From positions 62,001 through 126,000 of the forward strand of contig JBFWUS010000002.1 of assembly GCA_050247155.1 (NCBI GenBank): a stretch of 64,000 nt of DNA, written 5' to 3'. A model generated the notes under the pieces. It searched no databases, was not told the DNA's origin, and saw only the letters and a list, made by a program, of their open reading frames with translations. The translations under genes were made by a program, and so were the position numbers. Position 1 is the stretch's first letter. Each line of letters opens with the position of its first letter. Shown here piece after piece: positions 1-8,617 of this stretch. Source of the stretch: Mesorhizobium_G sp050247155. Its GTDB lineage: Bacteria; Pseudomonadota; Alphaproteobacteria; Rhizobiales; Rhizobiaceae.

Positions 1-2
1 GC

Positions 3-368
3 CGTGTCGCCTTCATCGAGAGAGAAACGCTAATGGATGCCGTGACGGCCGTGTCCGGCTCCGGTCCAGCCTACGTCTTTCACCTGATCGAAGCTTTCAG
101 TGCGGCAGGCATCTCCATCGGCTTGCCGCCGGATCTCGCGATGATGCTCGCCAAGCAGACAGTCTTCGGGGCGGCGAAACTTGCACTCACACCCGAGGCC
201 GACCCAGCGGTTCTGCGAGCACAGGTCACGAGCCCCAATGGGACAACAGCCGCTGCCTTGTCCGTCTTGATGGATCTGCAGGACGGCTTGGGTCCGCTCC
301 TGCAGCGCGCCGTCGCTGCAGCGGAGCACCGCTCCAGGGAACTGGGCGCGCCTCCACCGGTTCAGTAA
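3..368 (+). CDS. proC: Pyrroline-5-carboxylate reductase, C-terminal part (window-edge partial)
   Basis: This is the last ~121 codons of ProC, the NAD(P)H-dependent cytoplasmic enzyme that reduces pyrroline-5-carboxylate to proline. The reading frame stays open upstream of the ATG at 33 to the window edge, so that ATG is internal. The segment carries the family signature of the C-terminal dimerisation domain: MDAVTAVSGSGPAYVF, then LAKQTVFGAAKLA and the SPNGTTAAAL stretch. It ends with TAA at 366-368. The N-terminal Rossmann domain lies outside the window. The downstream neighbour is convergent and broken. Confidence 0.93.
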   Translation, partial: RVAFIERETLMDAVTAVSGSGPAYVFHLIEAFSAAGISIGLPPDLAMMLAKQTVFGAAKLALTPEADPAVLRAQVTSPNGTTAAALSVLMDLQDGLGPLLQRAVAAAEHRSRELGAPPPVQ

Positions 369-440
369 GAGAGATGTCTGGCCAGCGACATCCCAAGCCG
401 GACGCGGCAAGCGAACTAGGCTTGCCGCCTCGATGCTCGC

Positions 441-1124
441 CTATCCGCCGTAAGCCGGCATCGCCTTTTCGATCCTTGCCGCAAGCTCCGCGCTGACTGG
501 AGCAATTGGCAGACGCATTTCCGGACTGTCGATCAGCCCTGCACGCCAGAGCCAGTGCTTGACCGCTCCAGGGTTCGGTTCGGCGAACAGCAGTCGCGGC
601 AGGTCGGCGAGATGAGCCCAGTCCGCCAAGGCACCCGCCCGAATGCCACCAAGCAGCTTGCCGCGAATGGTGGCAAGACCCGTGGGCTGCACATGCGCCG
701 AAACCAGGATCCCGCCATCGGCGCCCTGCGCGAGGGCGATATAGTAGTGGCTGTCCTCGCCGGTCAGTACGGCAAACTGCGCCGGCTTTTGGCGTATCAG
801 GTCGAAAGATTGCGCAGCATCGGCACAGCAATCCTTGACGCCCACGATATTGGCGCGCTCCGCCAACTGAAACATCGTCTCGTTGCCAAGGTTGACGCCG
901 GTGCGGTAGGGAATGTTGTAGACCAGAATGGGGCGATCGGTGCTGTCGGACAGCGCAGAGAAGTGGGCAAGCAATCCCCGCTGCGACGACCTCGTATAAT
1001 AGGGGCAGGAGATGAGATCGCCCGTCGCGCCCCACGATCGCATGCGATCCAGCGTTCTGGCCAGCGTGCGCGTATCGCTGCCGCTCAAGCCGAAGTAGAC
1101 GGGGATTTCCCGATCCGTGGCCGG
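441..1124 (-). pseudogene. DapA-family (dihydrodipicolinate synthase-like) gene, 5' end lost at an IS remnant
   Basis: The minus-strand frame encodes the C-terminal three quarters of a DapA/N-acetylneuraminate lyase superfamily TIM barrel. Visible family residues include the Tyr region VYNIPYRTG and the Schiff-base Lys in IVGVKDCC, followed by a normal C-terminus. Homology begins abruptly near 1124 (PATDREIPVYFGLSG); the expected N-terminal ~60-70 residues are missing and the frame runs into IS-derived sequence. An open frame continues to an ATG at 1187, but that start belongs to the IS. I call this an insertion-truncated pseudogene. Its original substrate cannot be read, since the family includes many sugar-acid aldolases and dehydratases. 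Confidence 0.8.
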
Positions 1125-1800
1125 TGACCTGAGACCCTGAACTCCTCCGGTTTGAGGGAGAGTCCTGGGTTTCGTTTCTGGCCTCATGCGGCCTGTCTTT
1201 CCAGCGTGGATTTCATTGCGAACTCGGCCGGCGGCATGTTGCTGAGGGCTGAGTGTGGTCGGTGGTGGTTGTAATGCTCCTTCGATGAGGTGATGGCGCT
1301 GCGGGCCTCAGACAGCGTCGAGAACAGCGTGTCGTTGAGACATTCGTCCCTAAAGCGACCGTTGAAGCTCTCGACAAAGGCGTTCTGTGGGCTTGCCCGG
1401 CGCGTTGTAGTGCCATTCGACATCGGTCTGCTGGCACCAGCGCAGGACCGCCATCGAGGTCAGCTCTGTGCCGTTGTCGGAGACGATGGTGTCCGGCCGG
1501 CCGCGCCAGCGGATGATGGCGTCCAGCTCGCGCACGACACGCAGACCCGACAGCGACGTGTCGGCGACAAGCGCCAGGCATTCCCGCGTGTAGTCTTCGA
1601 CGACGGCCAGCACCCGGAAGCGCCGGCCGTCGGTGAAGGTGTCGGAGACGAAGTCCAGGCTCCAGCGGGCGTTGGCGCGATCGGAAATGAGCATGGGCCT
1701 GCGCGTGCCCAGCACCCGCTTGCGGCCGCCGCGCCGGCGAACCTGCAGCTTCTCCTCGCGGTAGAGGCGCCGCAGCTTCTGTTGTTTGGCAGTTAAACAC
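1125..1800 (-). mobile_element. IS3-family (IS407-like) insertion sequence remnant
   Basis: The segment codes, on the minus strand, for most of an OrfB integrase-type transposase. A likely right end lies about 60 bp beyond the transposase stop, starting with TGACCT at 1125 next to the interrupted dapA-like frame. OrfA, the first part of OrfB and the left end are absent; at about 1800 the sequence passes directly into the tail of an unrelated oxidoreductase gene. The element is therefore a deletion derivative and not autonomous. The exact left border is inferred from the loss of transposase similarity. Confidence 0.72.
1184..1797 (-). pseudogene. IS3-family OrfB transposase, truncated and frameshifted
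   Basis: Reading down the minus strand from about 1797, the first frame gives LRRLYREEKLQVRRRGGRKR, then the integrase core with the first Asp in RWSLDFVSD and the second in IVSDNGTELTS. Around 1386-1395 the frame breaks (EWHYNAPGKP runs into a wrong frame). The true continuation NAFVESFNGRFRDECLN, with the catalytic Glu and the YNHHRPHSAL tail, lies in another frame and ends at 1184. The DDE triad is thus split by a small indel and the N-terminus is missing, so no active transposase can be made without frameshifting. Confidence 0.85.
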
Positions 1801-1803
1801 AAG

Positions 1804-1935
1804 AATGCGGGCGACGCCATCGAGAATGGCCGATCGCCCGAAACCGTATCCACCGACAACATCAAAAGCCTGGCCATGGTGTTCGCCGCCATCGAAAGCG
1901 CGCGCAAGCGCCAGCGCGTTAACATCTCCATCTGA
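1804..1935 (+). pseudogene. C-terminal tail of a Gfo/Idh/MocA-family oxidoreductase
   Basis: A 43-codon frame begins directly at the IS border and ends with TGA at 1933-1935. Its peptide, with NIKSLAMVFAAIESARKRQRV near the end, resembles the last helix of Gfo/Idh/MocA sugar dehydrogenases, where a run of the type 'SLAMVFAAIESARTGQ' precedes the C-terminus. No start codon or Rossmann fold remains. I read it as the stump of a sugar dehydrogenase left by an IS-associated deletion. It sits 10 bp upstream of a sugar isomerase-like gene on the same strand, an arrangement common in rhizobial sugar operons. Confidence 0.6.
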
Positions 1936-1945
1936 AGATTTCCGC

Positions 1946-2854
1946 ATGCGCAACGCAGCAAAGAATATCCGCATCGGCACAATGATCCGCGGCAGCATGG
2001 GGGATGCCGCCCAGCGTATCCGCGAGATCGCGCCTCTCGGCTTCGAGAGCTTCGAACCCTTCATCTGGCGGACCACCAGTGGGCAAAACGTCGCCGAACT
2101 CGGCAAGCGTTGCCGCGACGCCATCGGCGATCGCGACATCACGATCTCCACGCTTGGCATGTTCGGCAATCCGTTGGAGGAACAGCCGCTCGATCTCGAG
2201 ACGCTGCAAGGCTGGAAAGACTGCATCGACAACGCACACTATTTCGGCGCGACGACCGTTGCAGGCTTCACCGGTCGCGTGCGCGGCAGGCCGCTGATCG
2301 ACAGCCTTCCACGCTACAAGGAAATCTGGAGCGAACTCGGCAAGCGCGCAGCCGACAAGGGCGTGCGTATCGCTTTCGAAAATTGCGCCATGGATGGCAA
2401 CTGGCAGACCGGCGATTGGAACATCGTGCACAACCCTGATGCCTGGGAACTGATCTTCAACGAGACGCCGGAGGAAAATTTCGGCCTCGAATGGGAACCC
2501 TATCACCAGCTCGTCTACCTGATCGATTCGCTGCCGCAGATCCGCAAGTGGGCGCTGAAAATCTTCCACGTCCACGGCAAGGACGCTACCGTTCGCTGGG
2601 ACGTCATCCGCGAGCGCGGAATTTTCGGCAGGCTGCCCTTCGTCTTTATGCGCACGTCAGGTTTCGGCGACAGCAACTGGACCGATATCATCAGCGAGTT
2701 GCGTCTGGCCGGGTACAAGGGCTCGATCGACATCGAGGTCTGACATGATCCGGTCTATCGCGACGCGCTTGAGATGACCGGTCAGAAGCATGCGCTCGAC
2801 TATCTGAAGCGCTGCCGTGGCGGCGACCCCTCGTTGCTGAAGATTCCAGCCTGA
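1946..2854 (+). pseudogene. Sugar phosphate isomerase/epimerase-like TIM barrel with premature TGA
   Basis: The frame starts at ATG 1946 (MRNAAKNIRIGTMIRGS) and encodes a xylose isomerase-like AP-endonuclease-fold TIM barrel, with FEPFIW, FTGRVRG and FGLEWEPYH. Translation stops at TGA 2741-2743 after 265 codons. The same frame continues without gap for 36 more codons (HDPVYRDALEMTGQKHALDYL and onward) to a second TGA at 2852-2854. The family normally ends in GSIDIEGWHDPVY, so the stop replaces a Trp codon (TGG to TGA), with a neighbouring Gly to Val change. A shortened protein could still be made, but loss of the conserved C-terminal segment points to inactivation. Neighbours are sugar-catabolic remnants. 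Confidence 0.78.
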
Positions 2855-2872
2855 AGATCACGTCCAACCCAA

Positions 2873-3082
2873 GTGAGGAGACCTATGGACATGAGATCAA
2901 AGATTTCGATCGTCGAGCGAACCGGCAGGCAGTCCTTCATTGTGATGAATACTGCGCCGGAGATCATGGTGGCGACGTCGGAACGTGTCGAATTGCCGAA
3001 TGGCGCGCCCGTGCATCTGTGCATCGATCCGCACCGCGTCTACCTGTTTCACAGGGATTCCGGGCTGATATTGAGCCATTGA
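2873..3082 (+). pseudogene. C-terminal (TOBE-domain) fragment of a sugar ABC transporter ATPase
   Basis: This short frame of 69 codons has no Walker motifs. Its sequence (IVERTGRQSFIVM, then SERVELPNGAPVHLCIDP and RVYLFHRDSG) matches the layout of the C-terminal TOBE domain of UgpC/MalK-like importer ATPases, which end in a 'DP..v.LFd..tG..l' pattern. A GTG at 2873 or ATG at 2885 could start translation, but the product would lack the nucleotide-binding domain. It lies between a broken isomerase gene and xylA and is best read as the stump of a former sugar importer. Confidence 0.5.
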
Positions 3083-3200
3083 TTGCCGCCGAGATTGGGT
3101 CGATACGTTCGCGCGATACCAGCCATCTGAAACGGGTACTCCTTTTGACCCTGCCGGTGCTTGATGTACGTTAATCAAAACTGATGATTGAGGGTAAGAG

Positions 3201-4517
3201 ATGAATAGCAGCACGGGGTTCTTCGGCGACATCAAGCCGATTAAGTATGAGGGGCCGGACTCGACGAACCCGCTCGCCTATCGCTTTTACAATCCCGACG
3301 AGAAGGTCATGGGCAAGCGGATGGAAGACCATCTGCGATTTGCCGTCGCCTATTGGCATTCCTTTGCCTGGCCGGGTGGCGACCCGTTCGGCGGGCAGAC
3401 GTTCGAGCGGCCGTGGTTCGGCGATAGCATGGAAAACGCCAGGCTGAAGGCGGATGTCGCCTTCGACATGTTCACCCTGCTCGGCGTCCCCTACTATTGT
3501 TTCCACGATGCCGACGTGCGCCCGGAAGGCGACACTTTTGCAGAGAGCGCTGCGCGGCTGGACGAGATTGTCGAGATTTTCGCCAAAAAACAGAAAGAGA
3601 CCGGCGTCAAGCTGCTCTGGGGCACGGCGAACCTCTTTTCGCATCGCCGCTTTATGGCGGGGGCTGCCACCAATCCGGATCCGGACGTCTTCGCTTATGC
3701 CGCCGCGACGGTGAAGAAGTGCATGGACGTCACCAGGCAACTCAAAGGCGAGAACTATGTGCTGTGGGGCGGGCGCGAGGGCTATGAAACGCTGCTCAAC
3801 ACGGATTTGAAGCGCGAGCGCCAGCAGGCGGGCCGGTTTCTCGCCATGGTCGTCGACTACGCAAAACGGAGCGGTTTCAAAGGCACGATCCTGATCGAAC
3901 CCAAGCCGCAGGAGCCGACCAAGCACCAGTACGATTACGATGTCGCGACAGTGTACGGTTTCCTCAAGGACTTTGGGCTGGAGAAGGACGTCAAAGTCAA
4001 TATCGAGCAGGGCCATGCCATCCTGGCCGGCCATTCGTTCGAGCACGAGCTGGCGCTGGCGAATTCGCTCGGCATCTTTGGTTCGATCGACATGAACCGC
4101 AATGATTACCAGTCCGGCTGGGATACCGACCAATTTCCCAACAACGTGCCGGAGATGGCGCTGGCCTACTATCACGTTCTGGCCGGCGGTGGCTTCAAGA
4201 CAGGCGGCACGAATTTCGACGCAAAACTGCGCCGCCAGTCGCTCGATCCGGAGGATCTTTTGATCGGCCATATCGGCGCAATGGATTGCTGTGCTCGCGG
4301 CCTCAAGGCTGCGGCGCGAATGCTTGAGGACAAGGCGCTGTCCGGCCCGCTGGAAGAGCGCTACGCCGGCTGGAAGTCGGCCGAAGGCAAGGCGATGCTC
4401 TCCGGTAAGCGCACGCTGGAGGAGATCGCCGAGCGGGTGGTCAAGAAGACGATCGAGCCACGGCCGCGATCCGGCCGGCAGGAATATTTGGAGAATATCG
4501 TCAACCGATACGTGTGA
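3201..4517 (+). CDS. xylA: Xylose isomerase
   Basis: Xylose isomerase interconverts D-xylose and D-xylulose in the cytoplasm using two divalent metals. The 438-residue length is normal for the class II enzymes. Signature stretches are present: WHSFAWPGGDPFGG near the N-terminus, VLWGGREGYETLL mid-protein, NIEQGHAILAGHSFEHEL and GSIDMNRND, which contribute His, Glu and Asp ligands. The ATG at 3201 follows a purine-rich GAGGGTAAGAG. It appears intact, although both sides are decayed: no xylulokinase, xylose transporter or regulator accompanies it here. Its role depends on kinase and transport genes elsewhere. Confidence 0.95.
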   Translation: MNSSTGFFGDIKPIKYEGPDSTNPLAYRFYNPDEKVMGKRMEDHLRFAVAYWHSFAWPGGDPFGGQTFERPWFGDSMENARLKADVAFDMFTLLGVPYYCFHDADVRPEGDTFAESAARLDEIVEIFAKKQKETGVKLLWGTANLFSHRRFMAGAATNPDPDVFAYAAATVKKCMDVTRQLKGENYVLWGGREGYETLLNTDLKRERQQAGRFLAMVVDYAKRSGFKGTILIEPKPQEPTKHQYDYDVATVYGFLKDFGLEKDVKVNIEQGHAILAGHSFEHELALANSLGIFGSIDMNRNDYQSGWDTDQFPNNVPEMALAYYHVLAGGGFKTGGTNFDAKLRRQSLDPEDLLIGHIGAMDCCARGLKAAARMLEDKALSGPLEERYAGWKSAEGKAMLSGKRTLEEIAERVVKKTIEPRPRSGRQEYLENIVNRYV

Positions 4518-4568
4518 GGTTACCGCCGTCGCAAATTTAGGATCGTCACGGTCGTCACGAGGCGACCG

Positions 4569-4815
4569 TCATATCGATCGGTACCACGTTTCAAAGTTCG
4601 CCATGTTCGGGACCATGCCCGCCAGCATTTCCAGATTCGGCAACGCCGTGCGAGTTCCTCGCGCGGGTAGGGCGATGGTTGCGGCCGCAGCGGTGAGGGC
4701 GAAACAGGCGTTCAGTGATTGTCCCGCGAATGCTGACGCCAAGAACGCACCGTTGAAACAATCGCCGGCACCTGTCGCGATATGTAGCGAAGTCAGCGCA
4801 AGCCAAGGCAGTGTC
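4569..4815 (-). pseudogene. C-terminal fragment of a PfkB-family carbohydrate kinase
   Basis: The minus-strand peptide contains ATGAGDCFNGAFLAS, the anion-hole and catalytic Asp signature (TGAGDxFxGA) of ribokinase/PfkB kinases, followed by a typical C-terminal helix region. Nothing of the N-terminal sugar-binding half is present. The frame runs upstream directly into the 3' end of the LysR gene, whose TAA is at 4816-4818. The substrate cannot be assigned. This is a second truncated sugar-catabolic gene at the border of the phosphonate island, consistent with deletion or rearrangement at that junction. Confidence 0.68.
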
Positions 4816-5688
4816 TTAGTCGGTGTGAGATACGTCGCGGGCAAGATTCCAGAAAGCTCGCACCAGCTTGCCCCCCGATCGCTCCTTGAGACAGATCAGC
4901 GCCTCATCCATCAGCATTTCCGGCGCGTCAATGACGATGGCGACCAGGCGACTGTCCTGACCGAATTCGGCCTGAGATACGAAGCCGATACCAGCGCCGG
5001 ATGCGACGATCTCGCGGACGGCCTCGCGGCCTTCCGCCTCGATGGCCGGCTTCAACGTCACGCCTTGCGATGCTGCCGTGTTCTCCAGCTTTTGCCTGGT
5101 TTTCGAGCCTCGCTCGCGCAAGACAATCGGGTGTAAGGCCAGGTCGGCGAAACTCAACGATTTCGCGCGAGCCAGCGGATGTGTCCGCGCGACGAAAGCC
5201 ATGATCGGGGTGGAATTCAGTTTCAACATGTCGAACTCGCGACCTTGGGGGATTTCCCCCAGTACACCGATGTCGGCGTCGTAGGCGAAGAGGCTGGCGA
5301 TAACCGACTCGGTGTTGCCGGTGCGGATTGTCACCTGGATTCCGGGATATTTTTCGCGGAATAGGCCGAGAATGTGAAGCAGGTGGTGGGCTGCGTCGGC
5401 TACGATGCGCAACGTACCGGATCGCAGCGCGCGTGATTCCGAAAGAAGATCGAGCGCCTGTTGTTCCGTGTCGAACATGCGGTGTGTGATTTCGAGAAGC
5501 TGTTCGCCGAACCGGGTCAGCGTCACCTGTTTCTTGTGCCTGTTGAAGAGAAGGACATCGTACTCCTCCTCGAGCTTGCGCACCTGATCGGAGATGGCCG
5601 GCTGGGTGAGAAATAAGGCTTCGGCCGCGCGGGAAAACCCGCCTGATATCGCGACGTAGTGGAAAGCACGAAGCTGCACGTAACGCAT
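4816..5688 (-). CDS. LysR-family regulator divergent from the phosphonate operon
   Basis: A 290-residue LysR-type activator. The N-terminal winged helix-turn-helix starts at MRYVQLRAFHYVAISGGFSR, with AAEALFLTQPAISDQVRKLE as the recognition region, followed by a periplasmic-binding-like effector domain. I prefer the ATG at 5688 over the upstream ATG at 5724 because it places the HTH at the usual distance from the N-terminus. The gene is divergent from phnW across a 243-bp gap, the usual arrangement for a LysR regulator of the adjacent operon. The likely effector is AEP or a downstream intermediate, but this is inferred only from position. Confidence 0.88.
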   Translation of the reverse strand: MRYVQLRAFHYVAISGGFSRAAEALFLTQPAISDQVRKLEEEYDVLLFNRHKKQVTLTRFGEQLLEITHRMFDTEQQALDLLSESRALRSGTLRIVADAAHHLLHILGLFREKYPGIQVTIRTGNTESVIASLFAYDADIGVLGEIPQGREFDMLKLNSTPIMAFVARTHPLARAKSLSFADLALHPIVLRERGSKTRQKLENTAASQGVTLKPAIEAEGREAVREIVASGAGIGFVSQAEFGQDSRLVAIVIDAPEMLMDEALICLKERSGGKLVRAFWNLARDVSHTD

Positions 5689-5931
5689 GGCGCGGCCTTC
5701 CATAAATCTGGCCAATGATTGCATTCAAACTAACGGGTTGACTTATGTAAAGGCAACAGGTTGCGTCTCCAGGACATCCATCGCGGCCATCATGCCGTGC
5801 GGCTTGACAGTGCGTCGCGTTGCTGGTTGCGATTGATCATCTGTGCTTATACAACGATACAAAATAACGATTTAGCAGATGGGTTGAATTGGCCTACTGT
5901 CTCGGCGCCGAAGAGAGGCGGAGGAGAGACA
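5689..5931. promoter_or_regulatory. Divergent intergenic region between the LysR gene and phnW
   Basis: This 243-bp gap separates the regulator from phnW and should hold both promoters. An AT-rich patch at 5844-5870 carries the inverted half-sites TTAT (5847-5850) and ATAA (5864-5867), 13 bp apart, a spacing compatible with a LysR-type dyad. The phnW ribosome site is a strong GGAGGAGAG just before ATG 5932. No clear -35/-10 pair stands out, so the binding site is only a candidate. Confidence 0.4.
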
Positions 5932-7137
5932 ATGCGGGCCGAAACCAATTTCCAAACGGCTACCGGAGGTTTTGAGCCGCCAGCCCTTGGCGAACCCTAT
6001 CTGCTCACACCGGGGCCTTTGACGACCGCCTACAGCGTCAAGCAGGCAATGCTGCGTGACTGGGGCTCCTGGGACGGCGATTTTCGCGGCATGACGGCCG
6101 ATTTGCGCCGCCGTCTCCTGGCGCTTACCGGCGACAGGAAGGGCGAGTACGATTGCGTGCCGATGCAGGGCTCGGGCTCCTTCTGTGTCGAGGCGATGCT
6201 AGGCTCCTTCGTGCCGAAGGATGGCAAGGTGCTGGTGCTGGCCAACGGCGCTTACGGCCTGCGCGCCGCCTCGACCATGCAATATCTCGGCCGCACCTAT
6301 ACGCTGATCGACAAGGGCGACTACCTGCCGCCACGCGGTGACGAGGTGGCTGCGGCGCTCGACGCCGACCCGGCAATCACCCACGTTATGGCGATTCACT
6401 GCGAGACGAGCTCCGGCATTTTGAACCCGGTCGCGGAGATTTCCGAGACCGTCTACGCCAAGGGCCGCAAGCTGCTGATCGACTCGATGAGCGCGTTCGG
6501 CGCGATCCCCCTTGACGTCAATGAGATCCGCTACGAGGCGATGGTCTCGTCGGCCAACAAGTGTATCGAAGGCGTGCCCGGCTTCGGCTTCGTCATCGCG
6601 AAGAAGAGCGAACTCGAGGCTGCCAAGGGTAACAGCCATTCGCTGTCGCTCGACGTCCACGCCCAGTGGGCCGCGCTGGAAAAGAGCGGCCAATGGCGTT
6701 TCACGCCGCCGACCCATGTTGTTGCAGCCTTTCTCGAAGCGTTGAAGATGCACGAAGCCGAAGGCGGGGTTGCCGGCCGTGGCGCGCGCTATACCAGGAA
6801 CCGCGATGTGATGGTGGCGGGTATGCGCCAGCTCGGTTTCGAAACGCTGTTGTCGGACCGCTGGCTGTCGCCGATCATTGTCACATTCTTTTGTCCATCG
6901 CATGAGAACTTTGTCTTCTCGCGCTTCTACGACCTGATGAAAGACAAGGGTTTCATCATCTACCCGGGTAAACTTACCGTGGTCGATTCCTTCCGCGTAG
7001 GCTGCATCGGGCGAATGGACGAACATGTCATGCGTCGGGTCGTCGAAGCCGCCCGCCAGTCGCTTGCCGAAATGGGCGTCACTGACGCTACCCCGCCGCG
7101 CGCCGCGCTTGACGAACGCGCCAAGCTCGCCGCCTGA
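5932..7137 (+). CDS. phnW: 2-aminoethylphosphonate--pyruvate transaminase
   Basis: PhnW is a PLP enzyme that moves the amino group of AEP to pyruvate, giving phosphonoacetaldehyde and alanine, the first step of hydrolytic AEP breakdown. The 401-residue protein is a class V aminotransferase, with YLLTPGPLTTAYSVKQAML at the N-terminus, IHCETSSGI and LLIDSMSAFGAIPLD (cofactor Asp region). The PLP lysine is about residue 210 in SSANKCIEG. The start at 5932 has a strong GGAGGAGAG site; an open frame extends further upstream without homology. It heads the operon with phnA and phnY, which take phosphonoacetaldehyde through phosphonoacetate rather than by PhnX. Confidence 0.96.
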   Translation: MRAETNFQTATGGFEPPALGEPYLLTPGPLTTAYSVKQAMLRDWGSWDGDFRGMTADLRRRLLALTGDRKGEYDCVPMQGSGSFCVEAMLGSFVPKDGKVLVLANGAYGLRAASTMQYLGRTYTLIDKGDYLPPRGDEVAAALDADPAITHVMAIHCETSSGILNPVAEISETVYAKGRKLLIDSMSAFGAIPLDVNEIRYEAMVSSANKCIEGVPGFGFVIAKKSELEAAKGNSHSLSLDVHAQWAALEKSGQWRFTPPTHVVAAFLEALKMHEAEGGVAGRGARYTRNRDVMVAGMRQLGFETLLSDRWLSPIIVTFFCPSHENFVFSRFYDLMKDKGFIIYPGKLTVVDSFRVGCIGRMDEHVMRRVVEAARQSLAEMGVTDATPPRAALDERAKLAA

Positions 7138-7163
7138 ACCCCGAACATTACGAAAGAAGACAG

Positions 7164-8426
7164 ATGAACCAGATGTCCCCCATAACCGTGGACGCCAACG
7201 GCCGGCGATATGCGTGGCCGCGGGTTTGTGCGATTGCGATTTGTCTCGATGGTTGCGAGCCGGCCTATCTGGATGAGGCTATTCGTGCGGGGCTGATGCC
7301 GGCCTTGGAAAAGATCAAGGCGAAGGGCACAGTGCGGTTTGCGCACTCGGTGATCCCGAGTTTTACCAACCCGAACAATCTGTCGATCGCGACCGGTCGT
7401 CCGCCGGCGGTGCACGGCATCTGCGGCAACTACCTCTACAACCCGGAAACGGGCGAAGAGGTGATGATGAACGATCCGAAGTTCTTGCGCGCGCCGACGG
7501 TGTTTAAGGCGTTTTACGATGCCGGGGCGAGGGTTGCAGTGGTGACGGCCAAGGACAAGCTGAGAGCCCTGCTGGGCCATGGCCTTGCGTTCGACGAGGG
7601 CCGCGCGGTGTGCTTTTCTTCGGAGAAGTCGGACAGCACGACCAAGGGTGAGCACGGCATCGACAATGCGTCGGCGTGGCTGGGCAAGCCGGTGCCGGAG
7701 GTCTATTCGGCGGAACTGTCGGAGTTCGTCTTCGCCGCCGGCGTGAAGCTTTTGAAGGAGTGGCGGCCGGACGTGATGTACCTGACCACGACCGACTATG
7801 TGCAGCACAAATATGCACCGGGCGTAAAACAGGCCAACGCCTTTTACGCCATGTTCGACAAGTACCTTGCCGAACTTGATGCGCTGGGTGCCGCGATTGT
7901 GGTGACGGCGGACCATGGCATGAAGCCAAAACATCTGGCCGACGGTTCGCCGAATGTCGTTTATGTGCAAGACCTGATGGACGAATGGCTAGGCAAGGAT
8001 CAGGCCCGTGTCATCCTGCCGATCACCGATCCCTATGTGGTGCATCACGGCGCGCTGGGCTCTTTTGCGACGGCCTACCTTCCGAAAGGGGCGGACCGGG
8101 AAGCCATCATGGCAAAGCTCAGGAAGATCGACGGCATCACGCTGGCGGTCGGCCGCGAGGAAGCCTGTGCAAGGTTCGAACTGCCTGCGGATCGCATCGG
8201 CGACATCGTCATGATCTCGGGCGAGAACAAGACGATCGGCACTTCGGAACACCGGCACAATCTGGCCGCGCTCAACGAGCCGCTGCGCTCGCATGGCGGG
8301 CTGACCGAGCAGGAAGTGCCGTTCATCGTCAACCGGGCGCTGCCGGACCTGCCGAACGAGCCGGCCCTGCGCAACTTCGACGCCTTCTATTACGCCACAA
8401 TGGCGGCGGCGTTGCCGGCGGGTTGA
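7164..8426 (+). CDS. phnA: Phosphonoacetate hydrolase
   Basis: PhnA cleaves the C-P bond of phosphonoacetate to acetate and phosphate, the last step of the PhnW-PhnY-PhnA route. It belongs to the alkaline phosphatase/nucleotide pyrophosphatase superfamily with two zinc ions. Residues expected for the metal site and nucleophile are visible: Asp29 in CLDGCEP, Thr68 in PSFTNPNN, Asp211 and His215 in TTTDYVQH, and Asp250-His251 in TADHGMK. The length of 420 is normal. It follows phnW by 26 bp, and no signal peptide is seen, so it acts in the cytoplasm. A palindromic repeat separates it from phnY. Confidence 0.96.
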   Translation: MNQMSPITVDANGRRYAWPRVCAIAICLDGCEPAYLDEAIRAGLMPALEKIKAKGTVRFAHSVIPSFTNPNNLSIATGRPPAVHGICGNYLYNPETGEEVMMNDPKFLRAPTVFKAFYDAGARVAVVTAKDKLRALLGHGLAFDEGRAVCFSSEKSDSTTKGEHGIDNASAWLGKPVPEVYSAELSEFVFAAGVKLLKEWRPDVMYLTTTDYVQHKYAPGVKQANAFYAMFDKYLAELDALGAAIVVTADHGMKPKHLADGSPNVVYVQDLMDEWLGKDQARVILPITDPYVVHHGALGSFATAYLPKGADREAIMAKLRKIDGITLAVGREEACARFELPADRIGDIVMISGENKTIGTSEHRHNLAALNEPLRSHGGLTEQEVPFIVNRALPDLPNEPALRNFDAFYYATMAAALPAG

Positions 8427-8430
8427 GTGC

Positions 8431-8582
8431 CTCACCCTCCCCCTTGCGGGGAGGGTCGATCCTGAGCTTGCGAAGGATCGGGGTGGGGGTCCGAAAGATT
8501 GGAGCCAAGCAACCCCACCCCGCCTCACAATCTAAGCTTTGCTCCGATTGCTCATCGACCCTCCCCACAAGGGGGAGGGTAA
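8431..8582. repeat. GC-rich palindromic intergenic repeat between phnA and phnY
   Basis: Two inverted arms of about 25 bp (8434-8459 and 8555-8580), each built on CCCTCCCC-CTTG-GGGGAGGG, flank a ~95-bp centre that holds a second arm pair around GGATCGGGGTGGGG. It is one of a family of similar elements in this window (23.7, 24.8, 36.7, 42.1 and 50.9 kb). It could fold in mRNA and modulate expression or stability between phnA and phnY without ending the operon. Confidence 0.8.
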
Positions 8583-8617
8583 GGCGGCAGTGCCGCCGCG
8601 CCCCCTGGAGTTGACCA

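Noticed and set aside
5761..5931. Upstream start for phnW at 5761
   Set aside because: The extra 57 residues show no homology and run over the promoter region; a strong ribosome site precedes the ATG at 5932.
8431..8582. CRISPR-like arrangement of repeats
   Set aside because: The repeats are inverted arms with single, variable centres and are dispersed; there are no regular direct repeats with spacers and no cas genes.
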